A stretch of 64,000 nt of DNA from JACRBR01 sp964371355 (GCA_964371355.1 CAYJMG010000019.1:18249-82248); one strand, 5' to 3'. Counted from the stretch's first letter, positions 8,011-17,433 are shown. Numbers and translations are program-made. Notes: generated by a model not told the origin, from the letters alone.

Positions 8011-10332
8011 TCAGCCCATCGACAACAGGCGCAGCAGGCGCGAGAACGCGCCGCGCGGCGTCAAGTCGAACCAGTACCGTCTTGAGCTTCCCGTGACCAT
8101 GGCAGTCCACCGGCCGAGGAGGCTGTGCGCGGTGCTCACGGCGGAGATGTGCCCCGTCGCGGACGACACCGCGCCCTCCCACGCGGCCTGCGGCGGCAGG
8201 GCGCGCGGCGCACCGGCCCCGGGCGCCAGCTCGGCGGGCTCGGGCGAAAGCGGCGCCGGAGGACCGCCGGCGCCGGATGCGCCGCCGATGGGCGTCAGCG
8301 TCTCGTTCTTCGGCACGGCGACTTCCGGCTTGAAGGTCGCCGTGTACGCGATGTTCGTCGCCGCCGTGGTGATCGTGTGGGTGACCGCGCCGCCCTCGGA
8401 CCACGACTGGTAGGTCCAGGGCGTGCCCGTCAGCGTCTGCGGGGACGACGTACCAATACTGCGCTGCATCCCGATGACGCTGGAGAACGCGTACGGCGCC
8501 GTGAACGGCTGGCCATCGACGGTCACTTGCAGCCCGCTGCGCGCCGTGTTCAGGGTGATCTGCGACGTGCGCGGAGTGATGTCGCGATAGACCGTGTGCG
8601 TCAGGCCGCCGGAGTCCTGCACCGTCAGGTAGATCCGATACCACACGTTCGTCGAGGTTTCGCCGGTGTTGGGGACCACGAAAGAGCCCGAGGTAGCCCC
8701 CGCCACCGCGGCGATAAACGGGTGCGTGTGCGTGTTGTGGTGGAAGTCGACCCGCCAGGTGAACCGGCTCGCGGCCAGATTGCCGTCCTCGGCGTCCGTC
8801 CCCGTCCCGGCGTAGTTGATCGTGTTGCCGGCGGCGTAGGTCGTGCCCGAGCCCGGCGACGTGATAGTGGCCACCGGGGCGGCGTTCGAGGTCACCGTCA
8901 GCGTGGCGGCGTTGCTCGTCGCGCTGCCGTAGGCATTCGAGGCGACGCAGCGGAATTGCGCGCCGTTGTCGCCGGAGGCGGTCGCGCCGATGTTGTAGGT
9001 GGCAGACGTGGCGCCGGCAATGTTCGCGCTGTTGCGCTGCCACTGGTAGCCGATCGGCGTAGCGCCGGAGGCCGCGCACGTGAAGGATGCGGGCTGGCCG
9101 TCCGTGACTGTCACGCTCGCGGGATGCTGCGTGATCGCGGGCGCGAGGCTCGCCGTGTAGTCGATGCGCTTCACGCCACCGCTGCCGCGATAGAGGTAGT
9201 ACAGGCTGCCGTCGCTTGAAACCTGGAGGTCGACCGGCGCGCTGATACCGGTGGCGAAGCCAGACGCCGTGGACGTGCCGGGATCGAAGAGCCGGATCCA
9301 GCCGGTGCAGTAGTCGGCGAAGAAGTACTTGCCCGTGTAGCTGGCGGGGAACTGCGCCGTCGTGGGGTTATAGAACGCACCGCCGGTGATGGCACAGCCC
9401 GTCGTGCTGGTGCTGCCGTGACCGTAGGCATACAGCGGGCCGCGGTACGCGGGATTGGCGGTCGAGCCCTCGGTCGCGGGCCAGCCGTAGTTCGAGCCGG
9501 CGATACCGTCGTTGATCTCCTCCCAGGCGCTCTGGCCGACGTCGTTGACGAACATACGCCCGGTGCCTGGCTGGAACGCAAACGTGAAGGGATTGCGCAG
9601 GCCCAGCGCCCAGATCGCCCGGTTCTTGCCCGAGGTGGAGCCGTAGAACGGGTTGTCGGTGGGTATGCTGCCGTCCTTGTTGACGCGCAGCATCTTGCCC
9701 AACAGGTTGCTGAACGACTGCGCGTTCGCGGAGTTCGCGTTCTCGCCGACGGCGATGTACAGCTTGCCGTCGGGGCCGAAGTGGATAGCGCCGCCGTTGT
9801 GGTTGGTGGCGCTGCTGAGGTCGTCCAGATCGAGCAGGACGGCCTCCGATCCGGCGACCACGACGTCGCCATTGGCGGTGAAGCGGCTGAGGCGATTGTG
9901 TACGGGCGACGACGACGTCGTGTAGTAGAGATAGACGTAGCTGTTGCTGGCGAAGCTCGGGTCGAAGGCGACGCCTAACAGGCCGCGCTCGCCCGACGAG
10001 TTCACCGAGAGCGTGACGAAGGGCGCCGAGAGGAGGGCGCCGTTCTTGATCACCCGCAGGGCGCCCGTCTGCTCGGCGACAAAGAGCCGCCCATCGGGCG
10101 CGAACGCCATGGCCGTCGGGCTCGACATGCCGGTTGCGATCGTCGTCTCGGTGAACCCGGCGGGCAGCGTGGCGGCGGCCTCGAGCGGCGGCTCTTCGGC
10201 CGATGCGCGCGGCGCGGGCGCGGACGACAGCGCAACCGCGGCCGCGATAGCCGCGACGAGAGCGCGCGTGGCCGCACGCGACGAGACGGCGCCGAAGGGG
10301 ATCCGGATTCGCACAGTAGCCCCATCGCACAT
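8011..10332 (-). CDS. secreted PQQ-dependent sugar dehydrogenase with Ig-like domains
   Basis: A 773-residue exported protein. Residues 1-45 are a signal peptide. Residues ~55-390 form a six-bladed propeller of the glucose/sorbosone dehydrogenase family: 'SSPTAMAFAPDGRLFVAEQTG', the likely active-site 'NHNGGAIHFGPDGKLYIAVG' and 'ALGLRNPFTFAFQPGTG' are diagnostic. These enzymes oxidise sugars in the periplasm or outside the cell with PQQ. An Ig-like domain follows (~395-485), then a second beta-sandwich containing VDFHHNTHTHPF, then a Pro/Ala-rich linker and a C-terminal ~50 residues with no recognisable anchor. That tail may be a real domain or read-through after a lost stop. No PQQ synthesis genes are in the window. 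Confidence 0.83.
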   Translation of the reverse strand: MCDGATVRIRIPFGAVSSRAATRALVAAIAAAVALSSAPAPRASAEEPPLEAAATLPAGFTETTIATGMSSPTAMAFAPDGRLFVAEQTGALRVIKNGALLSAPFVTLSVNSSGERGLLGVAFDPSFASNSYVYLYYTTSSSPVHNRLSRFTANGDVVVAGSEAVLLDLDDLSSATNHNGGAIHFGPDGKLYIAVGENANSANAQSFSNLLGKMLRVNKDGSIPTDNPFYGSTSGKNRAIWALGLRNPFTFAFQPGTGRMFVNDVGQSAWEEINDGIAGSNYGWPATEGSTANPAYRGPLYAYGHGSTSTTGCAITGGAFYNPTTAQFPASYTGKYFFADYCTGWIRLFDPGTSTASGFATGISAPVDLQVSSDGSLYYLYRGSGGVKRIDYTASLAPAITQHPASVTVTDGQPASFTCAASGATPIGYQWQRNSANIAGATSATYNIGATASGDNGAQFRCVASNAYGSATSNAATLTVTSNAAPVATITSPGSGTTYAAGNTINYAGTGTDAEDGNLAASRFTWRVDFHHNTHTHPFIAAVAGATSGSFVVPNTGETSTNVWYRIYLTVQDSGGLTHTVYRDITPRTSQITLNTARSGLQVTVDGQPFTAPYAFSSVIGMQRSIGTSSPQTLTGTPWTYQSWSEGGAVTHTITTAATNIAYTATFKPEVAVPKNETLTPIGGASGAGGPPAPLSPEPAELAPGAGAPRALPPQAAWEGAVSSATGHISAVSTAHSLLGRWTAMVTGSSRRYWFDLTPRGAFSRLLRLLSMG

Positions 10333-10540
10333 CGCCGCCGTGACGCGAAGGCTACGCGCGAACGAGCGATGTGATTGACCCTGCCTTAACTATCGGCCGA
10401 GTCAGCGGGCCCTGTATCCGGGTGGCCGCGACTTCACGAGCGCAAGCTGCTTGCAGCCTAATACAGATTCCGTGTCCCCCGGCCGGAGCAGCCACGATCC
10501 CGAAACACCTACTGTGACCCCGGCATGCCTGTGGTGAACG

Positions 10541-11314
10541 TCACAGTCGTCCGCGCGTGCGGCTGGACTTGGTGCGCCGGGTGGCACGTGCGCGGTTGAT
10601 GGCGAAGACGTTCACGAGCACCGCGCCCGCGACGAAGCCGCCGATGTGGGCGAAGTAGGCGATGCCGCCACCTGTGCTGGTGACCTCCGGCCCCAGCGAC
10701 GCGAAGCCCCCGACAAGCTGGAAGAGGAACCACAACCCGATCATCACAAAAGCGGGGATAGGGAGCGGCAGAAAGAAGAACGGCGGCACGATCGCGACGA
10801 CCAGCGCGCGGGGAAAGAGCACGATGTACGCGCCCATAACCCCGGCCACGGCGCCACTGGCCCCCACGGCGGCCGTGAGGCTGTTCACGTCGGTGAGCCC
10901 GTGCGTGATCGCGGCGGCGATGCCCACCACCAGGTAGAAGGCGGCGTAGAGCGCGTGGCCCACGGCGTCCTCGACGTTGTCGCCGAAGATCCACAGGAAC
11001 AGCATGTTGCCCAGGATATGGAGCCAGCCCAGGTGGATGAACATCGCGGTGATGGGCGTCCACGATGCGTGCGGCTGGTCGGTGCAGGCGCGGTTATAGG
11101 CGATGACGCCACGGTCCCAGCCAGCGGCGTCGAACGTGCAGGCAGGAACGTTGCCCCAGCGGTCGATGAACCGCTCCAGCTCGGTGAGCCCAGGAATGAT
11201 CTGCTGGCCGTTCAGGTACAGCTCGTAAAAGAAGACTGCGAAGTTCAGTGCGATGATGACGTAGTTGACGTAGGGGAACGAGCCCGCGCGGTTCTGGTCG
11301 CCGATGGGGATCAT
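10541..11314 (-). CDS. rhomboid family intramembrane serine protease
   Basis: A 257-residue membrane protein with about six helices. The catalytic pair is visible as S153 in GASGAVAG and H223 in AHIGGF; the L1 loop region carries 'MFIHLGWLHILGNM', also typical. Rhomboids cut transmembrane helices of substrate proteins within the bilayer. Residues ~35-85 form an enlarged soluble loop after helix 1 with two cysteines (C59, C77), which may be disulphide-bonded outside. Its ATG overlaps the cobU stop by 4 bp, making it the last gene of the cobalamin operon. A functional link to B12 is not established; the coupling is what the sequence shows. Confidence 0.87.
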   Translation of the reverse strand: MIPIGDQNRAGSFPYVNYVIIALNFAVFFYELYLNGQQIIPGLTELERFIDRWGNVPACTFDAAGWDRGVIAYNRACTDQPHASWTPITAMFIHLGWLHILGNMLFLWIFGDNVEDAVGHALYAAFYLVVGIAAAITHGLTDVNSLTAAVGASGAVAGVMGAYIVLFPRALVVAIVPPFFFLPLPIPAFVMIGLWFLFQLVGGFASLGPEVTSTGGGIAYFAHIGGFVAGAVLVNVFAINRARATRRTKSSRTRGRL

Positions 11315-11931
11315 GGCCTCGGCCCCTCGCCCAGCGCATCGATCGAGCGTGCGCCGGCCGACTTGAGTTCGAGGGCGAGGCCGGCGACGAGATAGTAGAC
11401 GTGGTCCGCCCGCGCGGCAACGAGCGCGTTCACGCGCCCGAGCGCGTCGCGGAACAGGCGCCCCAGCGGGTACGGCGGCACAACGCTCATCCCAACCTCG
11501 TTCGTGACAACGACGATCTCGCCCTCGAACGCCGCGAGCCCCTCGAGCAGATCCTCGGTGGACGCGGCGCAGGCATCGATCTCGGCCGCCACGCGTGCGG
11601 GCTCGATCTCGTCGACGTTATCGAGCGACCGCAGCAGCATGTTCGAGACCCACAGCGTGAGGCAGTCAACGATCACGAAGTCACCTGGCCGCGCGCGCTC
11701 GCGGATCGCGCCGGCCACGTCGAGAGGCGCTTCGACGGTGCGCCACCCGGCGGGGCGCGACGCGCGATGGTCCGTGATGCGTGCCCGCAGCTCGTCGTCG
11801 CCGGGCTCCATCGTCGCGACGAACAGCACCGGCCGCCCACTCGCGTGCGCCAGCCGCTCGGCGAGCGCGCTCTTCCCCGCGCGGGCGCCGCCGATCAGCA
11901 GTGACAGGTGGGCCGTCGGAGCTGTGGTCAT
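11311..11931 (-). CDS. cobU: adenosylcobinamide kinase / adenosylcobinamide-phosphate guanylyltransferase
   Basis: A 206-residue bifunctional enzyme that phosphorylates adenosylcobinamide and then guanylylates it in nucleotide-loop assembly of B12. The P-loop GGARAGKS is at 14-21, and H55 in ITDHRASRP matches the guanylylated histidine. 'VIVDCLTLWVSNML' (87-99) and 'VVTNEVGMSVVP' (141-152) are family blocks. The start is the ATG at 11931, overlapping cobS by 4 bp. Much longer readings in the same frame extend into cobS and are not used. Confidence 0.92.
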   Translation of the reverse strand: MTTAPTAHLSLLIGGARAGKSALAERLAHASGRPVLFVATMEPGDDELRARITDHRASRPAGWRTVEAPLDVAGAIRERARPGDFVIVDCLTLWVSNMLLRSLDNVDEIEPARVAAEIDACAASTEDLLEGLAAFEGEIVVVTNEVGMSVVPPYPLGRLFRDALGRVNALVAARADHVYYLVAGLALELKSAGARSIDALGEGPRP

Positions 11932-12692
11932 CCGAGGATCCACGCCTCGAGCCAGCCCTTGTTGGCGAAGGCGGCGATGAACAGAAAGAGCGCAGCTTCG
12001 CCGACCTCGACGGTCGCACCATATAGGTCGCCCGTCATGCCTCCGGCCATACGGGTCGCGATCATGCCGCAGAGTAGCGCGAGCCCGATGGCGGCCGCGA
12101 CAGCGTAGAGCCCGGCGGGCCCGAAGAGGAGCACGGAAGCGCCTGTCGCCGTGGCGAGACCGACGATCGCGGCGATGGGCCACGCACGGTCGTGGAATGC
12201 CGCGCCGACGCCCTCGCGCCGCGCGTAGGGGAAGGCGGCGAGCGTGGTGAGCATCGCGAAGCGCGCGAGACACGGGACCAGGAGCAGCGTCTCGACACGC
12301 ACGTCCGAGGGCAGGCCGGCGAGCCCCGCCCACTTGAGCGCGAGGACGCACGCGACAGCGACGATGGCGTACGTGCCCGCGTGCACGTCGCGCATGATCT
12401 CGAGCCGGCGCTCGGGCGTGCGGCCTCCCAGCATGCCGTCGGCCGCGTCGGCGAGGCCGTCGAGATGGAGCGCGCCCGTGAGGCCAACAAGCGCCACGAC
12501 GAGGATCACGTCGACCGAGGAGCCAGGAAGCGCGCGCATCGCCAGACGGTCGACGGCGACGAGGATCGCGCCCACCAGCAGTCCAACGGCAGGGAACCAC
12601 ATCTGCGCGCCGGCGATCTCCTCGAGCGGGTACGAGCGGCGGCCGGAGAGCGGTAGGCGGGTGAGGAACGCCAGCGCCGGCAGCGGCGACAT
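11928..12692 (-). CDS. cobS: adenosylcobinamide-GDP ribazoletransferase (cobalamin synthase)
   Basis: A 254-residue integral membrane enzyme that joins adenosylcobinamide-GDP and alpha-ribazole to give adenosylcobalamin. The conserved acidic block LHLDGLADAADGMLGG (76-90), followed by RDVHAGTYAI, is diagnostic. Five to six hydrophobic helices follow. The start is the ATG at 12692, whose first base is also the last base of the cobT stop. It sits between cobT and cobU in an operon that holds all four assembly enzymes. Confidence 0.92.
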   Translation of the reverse strand: MSPLPALAFLTRLPLSGRRSYPLEEIAGAQMWFPAVGLLVGAILVAVDRLAMRALPGSSVDVILVVALVGLTGALHLDGLADAADGMLGGRTPERRLEIMRDVHAGTYAIVAVACVLALKWAGLAGLPSDVRVETLLLVPCLARFAMLTTLAAFPYARREGVGAAFHDRAWPIAAIVGLATATGASVLLFGPAGLYAVAAAIGLALLCGMIATRMAGGMTGDLYGATVEVGEAALFLFIAAFANKGWLEAWILG

Positions 12693-13789
12693 CAGGCCTC
12701 CGGCCGCTGCTCGCCGTCCGAGCGCGACACACCGGCTGAGTCGAAGGTCGCCATCTCCCGCGGGATGCGCAGCGCGGCGTCGAGCACCGTCATCGCAAGC
12801 GCGGCGCCCGTACCTTCGCCGAGCCGGAGCCCGAGGTCGAGCACAGGCCGCAGTCCCAGGTGCTCCAGCGCGATGCGGTGCCCGGGCTCGGCACTCAGAT
12901 GCGAGGCGAGCATGTAATCGCCGGCGGCCGGGGCGAGGGCAGCGGCGGCGAGCGCGGCGGCCGTCGTGGGGTAGCCGTCGAGGAGGATGATCGCGCCGCA
13001 TCGGGCCGCACCGATTGTCACGCCGGCGAGGAACGCGATCTCGCAGCCGCCCACCTTCGCGAGGACGTCGATGGCGTCGAGCGGGTCGGGCTCGTTGACG
13101 GCGATAGCGCCCTCGATGGCGGCGACCTTCGCGGCGAACGTGACGTCGTCGATGCCCGTGCCGCGGCCGGCGGTCGCGCGCGGTGGCGCACCCGCCAGGA
13201 CGGCCGTGATGGCCGCGGCGGCCGTCGTGTTACCGATGCCCATGTCGCCTAGCCCGATGACCCGTGCGCCCAGCGCGTACTCCTCGCGGGCCAGCGCGAT
13301 ACCGCGCGCGATGAGCGCCTCGGCTTCGGCGCGCGGCATGGCCGGGCCGCGGGTCATGTCGTCGGTGCCAGGGCGGAGTTTTACGCTGCGCAGATCCGCG
13401 GCATCCACGTCGCGCAGCACGCCCGCGTCGACGATCCGTACCTCGGCGCCTGCATGGGCGGCGAGCACGTTCACGGCGGCGCCGCCGGCGAGGAAGTTCT
13501 GCACCATCTGCCACGTCACGTCGCGTGGATAGGCGCTCACGCCCCCCGCGGCCACGCCGTGGTCGGCGGCGGCCAGGACGATGACCTTGCGCGCCACCGC
13601 GGGCGCGGCTTCTCGCAGGGCGCCGGCGGCGAACGCATGCAGGTCCTCGAGGCGGCCGAGCGCGCCGGCTGGCTTCGTGAGGCGCGCTTGCAGGCGACGG
13701 GCGGCCTCACGGGAGATCTCGTCGGGCCGCGCGATCGCGGCGGCGGCTCCGCGGATCAAGATCCCGGGATCGGACGTGGGTGCGGTCAT
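12692..13789 (-). CDS. cobT: nicotinate-nucleotide--dimethylbenzimidazole phosphoribosyltransferase
   Basis: A 365-residue enzyme that makes alpha-ribazole phosphate from the lower-ligand base and nicotinate mononucleotide. Family blocks visible are 'VLAAADHGVAAGGVSAYP' (71-88), 'GDMGIGNTTAAAA' (181-193), 'GCEIAFLAGV' (248-257) and the catalytic glutamate E325 in RLGEGTGAALAM. The ATG at 13789 follows cobO by 32 bp. Genes for making dimethylbenzimidazole (bluB or bzaA-F) are not in the window, so the lower ligand may be taken up or made elsewhere. Confidence 0.93.
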   Translation of the reverse strand: MTAPTSDPGILIRGAAAAIARPDEISREAARRLQARLTKPAGALGRLEDLHAFAAGALREAAPAVARKVIVLAAADHGVAAGGVSAYPRDVTWQMVQNFLAGGAAVNVLAAHAGAEVRIVDAGVLRDVDAADLRSVKLRPGTDDMTRGPAMPRAEAEALIARGIALAREEYALGARVIGLGDMGIGNTTAAAAITAVLAGAPPRATAGRGTGIDDVTFAAKVAAIEGAIAVNEPDPLDAIDVLAKVGGCEIAFLAGVTIGAARCGAIILLDGYPTTAAALAAAALAPAAGDYMLASHLSAEPGHRIALEHLGLRPVLDLGLRLGEGTGAALAMTVLDAALRIPREMATFDSAGVSRSDGEQRPEA

Positions 13790-13821
13790 GATCCTCGACC
13801 CCCTTCTTGGCTGGAGCGGTG

Positions 13822-14379
13822 CTAGAACTCGATGCCGGGCTGTGCCTTCACGCCCTGCTGGAACGGGTGCTTGATTTCGCGCATCTCGGTGACGAGATCG
13901 GCGTAGTCGACAAGCTCCTGCGGTGCATCGCGGCCGGTGATGATGACATGCGTGCGCGCGGGGCGCTGCTTCAGGAAGTCGATCACCTCGCTGGTCGGCA
14001 GCCAGCCGTAGGCCAGCGGATACGTAAACTCGTCGAGCGCGACGATGTCGTACTCGCCGGAGCGGATCTTCTCCTTGCACTGCGCCCACAGGTCGCGGGC
14101 GAGGGCCTTGTCCTTCTCGATGTCCTTCGAGAGCCAGGTGAAACCGCCGCCCAGCGAGATCACCTCCATGTCGATCTTCTTCGCCGCGCGGTTCTCGCCG
14201 TAGTTGCTGGTCGTCGACTTGATGAACTGCAACATGCACACGTGAAAGCCGCGGCCCCACGCGCGAAACAGCACGCCCAGCGCGGCCGTCGTCTTGCCCT
14301 TGCCGTTGCCGGTGTTAACGACGACCAGCGACTTGCGGGGCACGCGGCCTTCGGGCTGCTCCTCGTGTTCCTCCGTCAT
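13822..14379 (-). CDS. cobO: cob(I)alamin/corrinoid adenosyltransferase, CobA/CobO type
   Basis: A 185-residue ATP:corrinoid adenosyltransferase that adds the upper 5'-deoxyadenosyl ligand. The P-loop variant TGNGKGKTT is at 23-31; 'ALDEFTYPLAYGW' and 'VIITGRDAP' are characteristic of the CobA/CobO/BtuR family, not of PduO. Length is normal for the family. Its ATG overlaps the btuD stop by 4 bp, coupling adenosylation to uptake. Confidence 0.93.
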   Translation of the reverse strand: MTEEHEEQPEGRVPRKSLVVVNTGNGKGKTTAALGVLFRAWGRGFHVCMLQFIKSTTSNYGENRAAKKIDMEVISLGGGFTWLSKDIEKDKALARDLWAQCKEKIRSGEYDIVALDEFTYPLAYGWLPTSEVIDFLKQRPARTHVIITGRDAPQELVDYADLVTEMREIKHPFQQGVKAQPGIEF

Positions 14380-15272
14380 CGGGACACCGCCTTACCGTGA
14401 GAACGCGCGTCGGCCGCTGGTACACCCTCGCTGTCCGCGACCACCATCTCCGGATCCGCGACGCGCTCGAGCCACGCGATGTCCGGCGCGGCGAGCTGGA
14501 CAGTCTCGGGGACCGCGATTGGCCGCCCGGTGACGGGGTGCGCGAGGATGCGGACGGGGATGCCGTACACCCGCCGCAGCAGGTCCTCCCGCAACACCCG
14601 CGCCGGCGGCCCGGCGGCGACGATGCGGCCGCCGGACATGAGCGCGATGCGGTCGGCGAAGGTGGCCGCCAGCGTCACGTCATGCACCACCGCGAGGGCG
14701 GCGAGATCCTGGTCGCGGCAGAGGTCGAGCACAAGACGGAAGGCTTCGACCTGGTGCTGTAGGTCCAGATGCGACGTGGGCTCGTCCAGCAGCAGGAGGT
14801 CCGGCTCCTGCGCGAGCGCGCGGGCGATGACGACTCGCTGGCGTTCGCCCCCGGAGAGCTGTGTGGCAAGCCGGTCGCGCAGATCCCAGCAACCCGTACG
14901 CTCCATCGCCGCGCGGACGACGGCGATATCGCGCGGGCCTTCGGACTGCAACAGCCGCAGGTGCGGAGTGCGACCCAGGAGCACGCACTCGAACGACGTG
15001 AAACCCTCGGGTAGTGTGGCCGACTGCGCGACCGTCGCGACGCGGCGCGCGATTTCGGCCGGCTTCAGCGCGGCCGCCTGCACGCCGCCGATGGCGACGC
15101 TGCCCTGCGAAACGTGGAGGACGCCTGTGATCGCCCGCAGCAGCGTCGTCTTGCCACAGCCGTTGGGGCCGAGCAGGGCGACCAGCTCGCCGCGCGCGAC
15201 ATCGAGATCGATGTCGTGGAGGACGTCGCGTGAGGGGTAGCCGGCGCCGAGGCCGCGGACCGCGAGCGTCAT
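14376..15272 (-). CDS. btuD: cobalamin/corrinoid ABC transporter ATP-binding protein
   Basis: A 298-residue ATPase of the FecCD/BtuCD importer class. Walker A GPNGCGKTT (35-43), signature LSGGERQ (139-145), Walker B LLLLDEP (159-165) and the switch histidine in VVHD are all present. The C-terminal ~60 residues extend beyond the usual domain and look unstructured at the end. It powers the BtuC permease encoded just upstream (4-bp overlap). Corrinoid rather than iron-siderophore specificity is inferred from the riboswitch and the cob genes in the same transcript. Confidence 0.88.
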   Translation of the reverse strand: MTLAVRGLGAGYPSRDVLHDIDLDVARGELVALLGPNGCGKTTLLRAITGVLHVSQGSVAIGGVQAAALKPAEIARRVATVAQSATLPEGFTSFECVLLGRTPHLRLLQSEGPRDIAVVRAAMERTGCWDLRDRLATQLSGGERQRVVIARALAQEPDLLLLDEPTSHLDLQHQVEAFRLVLDLCRDQDLAALAVVHDVTLAATFADRIALMSGGRIVAAGPPARVLREDLLRRVYGIPVRILAHPVTGRPIAVPETVQLAAPDIAWLERVADPEMVVADSEGVPAADARSHGKAVSR

Positions 15273-16366
15273 GCGGGTGCGCCTCCATGTCGCTGCTGCC
15301 GCCGGAGAAGGAACAGGAAGAACGGCGCGCCCACGAGCGCCGTGATGACCCCGATCGGCACCTCGAACGCAGGATCGATCGTGCGCGCGATGAGGTCGGC
15401 GGCGATGAGGAACGAAGCGCCGAAGAACGCCGACAGCGGCAGGACCCGGCGGTAGTCCGGCCCGGCGACCATGCGCACGGCGTGGGGCACCACGAGCCCC
15501 ACGAACCCGATGAGTCCGCTGACGGCCACGGCCGCGGCCGTGGCGAGCGATGCCGCGCCCAAGAGGACCAGCTTTACGCGCTCCGTATCCACGCCGAGCT
15601 GGCGGGCCTGGTCTTCGTCGAGCTGCATGACGTTGAGGATGCGGGCGTACGGCAGGATGACGGCGACCGCGACGAGCATGTACGGCAGCGCGATGCCCAC
15701 GTCCGTCCAGGATGCGGTGTTGAAGCCGCCAAGGATCCAGTTGAGGATCGCCAGCGTGCGGGTGTTGTATTCGAGCATCAGGTAGGTGACGACCGACGTG
15801 CCGACCGACGAGACCGCCACGCCGGCCAGGATGAGCGACGTGGCCGGCACCACCGGGCCCGTCCGTGCGAGCGCGTACGCAAGGCCCACCGCGATGAGCG
15901 CGCCGGCGAAGGCGGCGGGGGGCACGGGGCTCAGCAGTCCGGCCGTCACGAAGAGCGGGGACACGATAATGATGGTCGCGCCGACGCTGGCCCCCGCCGC
16001 GACGCCCAGCAGGTACGGCTCGGCAAGTGGATTGCGAAAGACGCCCTGGTACGCCGCCCCGGAAAATGCGAGCGTCGCGCCCACCATGCCGGCCAGGACG
16101 ACGCGCGGGGCGCGCACCTGCCACACGATGGCGTCGTAGCTGCCCGCGTGATCGCCCGTGGAGACGAACGGCAGGTGGTCCAGCAGAATCGCGACCGTAG
16201 TCAGAGGCGCAATGCGCACCGTGCCCAGGCCGATCGCGACCACGGCCACAAGCACAGTGACCGCCGCGGCCAACCCGTAGAGCGGCAGGAGGCGCCGCCA
16301 CGTCAGCGCCAGCGGCGGGGCTGCGTCGGTGTACATGCGGGCGGGGCGGGCGGGCGCGAGCTGCAT
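15269..16366 (-). CDS. btuC: cobalamin/corrinoid ABC transporter permease (FecCD family)
   Basis: A 365-residue permease with about ten hydrophobic helices. FecCD family blocks include 'RAPRVVLAGMVGATLAFSGA', 'FRNPLAEPYLLGVAAGAS' and 'GLIGFVGLVVPHAVRM'. It forms the translocation channel for corrinoid delivered by BtuF. The gene starts 2 nt after the btuF stop and overlaps btuD by 4 bp. The first ~20 residues are hydrophilic, and the ATG 30 nt downstream (MYTDAAPP) is an alternative start. Confidence 0.9.
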   Translation of the reverse strand: MQLAPARPARMYTDAAPPLALTWRRLLPLYGLAAAVTVLVAVVAIGLGTVRIAPLTTVAILLDHLPFVSTGDHAGSYDAIVWQVRAPRVVLAGMVGATLAFSGAAYQGVFRNPLAEPYLLGVAAGASVGATIIIVSPLFVTAGLLSPVPPAAFAGALIAVGLAYALARTGPVVPATSLILAGVAVSSVGTSVVTYLMLEYNTRTLAILNWILGGFNTASWTDVGIALPYMLVAVAVILPYARILNVMQLDEDQARQLGVDTERVKLVLLGAASLATAAAVAVSGLIGFVGLVVPHAVRMVAGPDYRRVLPLSAFFGASFLIAADLIARTIDPAFEVPIGVITALVGAPFFLFLLRRQQRHGGAPA

Positions 16367-16368
16367 GG

Positions 16369-17364
16369 CTACTGGAACCTCGCCGGGTAGATCAACCGCG
16401 CCAGCTCCTCCAGCGCGTCGATAATCCGCGGGCCGGGGCGGCTGATGATGTCCGGATCGATGCCGAAGATTTGATTCGCCTGCACGGCCTCGATGGCGGA
16501 CCAGCCCGGGCGGGCCTTCACGGAATCGACGGTCACGCCAAACTCCTCGTCGGCCAGGATGATGATCGACGGATTCGAGGCGATGATCGCCTCTTGCGTC
16601 ATCTGCGGGTACGCGGTCCCGCCCCCGCTGCCGGCGATATTCCGCACCCGCAGCGTCCGGTAGAGATCGCCGATGAAGGTGTCGTCGGAGATCGTGAAGA
16701 ACGTCGAGTCAAGCTCGTGGTACACGCGAGGGCCCGTGCTGGTGTTCACGCCCTGCACGCCATCCTCGATCACCTTGAGGCGGGCGCCGAGGCCTTCGAG
16801 GAGGGTCGTCGCCTGTGCCCCGCGGCCGGTGACGCGGGCCAGCAACGTGATCTGCCCGAACACGTCGTTGATGCTGCGCATGTCCTGGTCGATGTCCTGG
16901 TAGAAGACGGGGATGTCCAGCTCGTCGAGCTTTTCAACGATCCCGCTGGCGTTGTTGGCCACGATCACCAGGTCCGGGCTCAGGCCGGCGATGGCCTCGA
17001 TGTTCGGTTCGTACGCGTCGATCCTGGTCGCGATGCCCTTCGCCGCCTCCGGGAAATCCGCCTGGTTGTCGACGGCAATGAGCGCTGACTCGGCCCCCAG
17101 CGCAAACATGATCTCCGTGGCCGCCGGTGACAGCGACACGACCTTCGTGGGCGGCGCGTCCAGCGTAACCGTCTTCCCGTCGCTGCGCGGGATCTCGACG
17201 GGAAACTCGGAGACGGTCGCCAGGCCCTGGATGGCGGTCGGGTCGTCGGTAAACGGGCCCGAGTTCGTACTCGACCCGCCGTCGTCGCCGCCGCAAGCGG
17301 CGAGTGCGAAGGTGACGATCGCCAGCAACGCGATCGTGAGGCCCCGGAATCTGAACAGTCTCAC
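16369..17364 (-). CDS. btuF: corrinoid ABC transporter substrate-binding lipoprotein
   Basis: A 331-residue exported binding protein. A short basic n-region, a hydrophobic helix and the lipobox LAAC with C24 show a lipoprotein signal, so the protein is tethered outside the membrane. The mature part has the periplasmic-binding fold of the BtuF/FecB class ('TKVVSLSPAATEIMFALGAE', 'IEAIAGLSPDLVIV'). The GTG at 17364 is chosen because GGGGAGGG lies about 6 nt upstream and the lipobox then falls at the normal place; the longer reading from 17553 would run through the riboswitch terminator. It is the first gene after the cobalamin riboswitch. Confidence 0.9.
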   Translation of the reverse strand: MRLFRFRGLTIALLAIVTFALAACGGDDGGSSTNSGPFTDDPTAIQGLATVSEFPVEIPRSDGKTVTLDAPPTKVVSLSPAATEIMFALGAESALIAVDNQADFPEAAKGIATRIDAYEPNIEAIAGLSPDLVIVANNASGIVEKLDELDIPVFYQDIDQDMRSINDVFGQITLLARVTGRGAQATTLLEGLGARLKVIEDGVQGVNTSTGPRVYHELDSTFFTISDDTFIGDLYRTLRVRNIAGSGGGTAYPQMTQEAIIASNPSIIILADEEFGVTVDSVKARPGWSAIEAVQANQIFGIDPDIISRPGPRIIDALEELARLIYPARFQ

Positions 17365-17404
17365 GTCAACCCTCCCCGGTTTCGGCGCCGGCCCCGCTGG
17401 CCAA

Positions 17405-17433
17405 CAAAAAACTCCTGCCCTACAGGACAGGAG
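17405..17433 (-). terminator. intrinsic terminator of the cobalamin riboswitch
   Basis: On the minus strand CTCCTGTCCT and AGGGCAGGAG form a strong stem with a tiny loop, followed by TTTTTT. It lies between the aptamer and the btuF start, so it is the expression platform: corrinoid binding would favour this hairpin and stop transcription before btuF. Confidence 0.8.
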
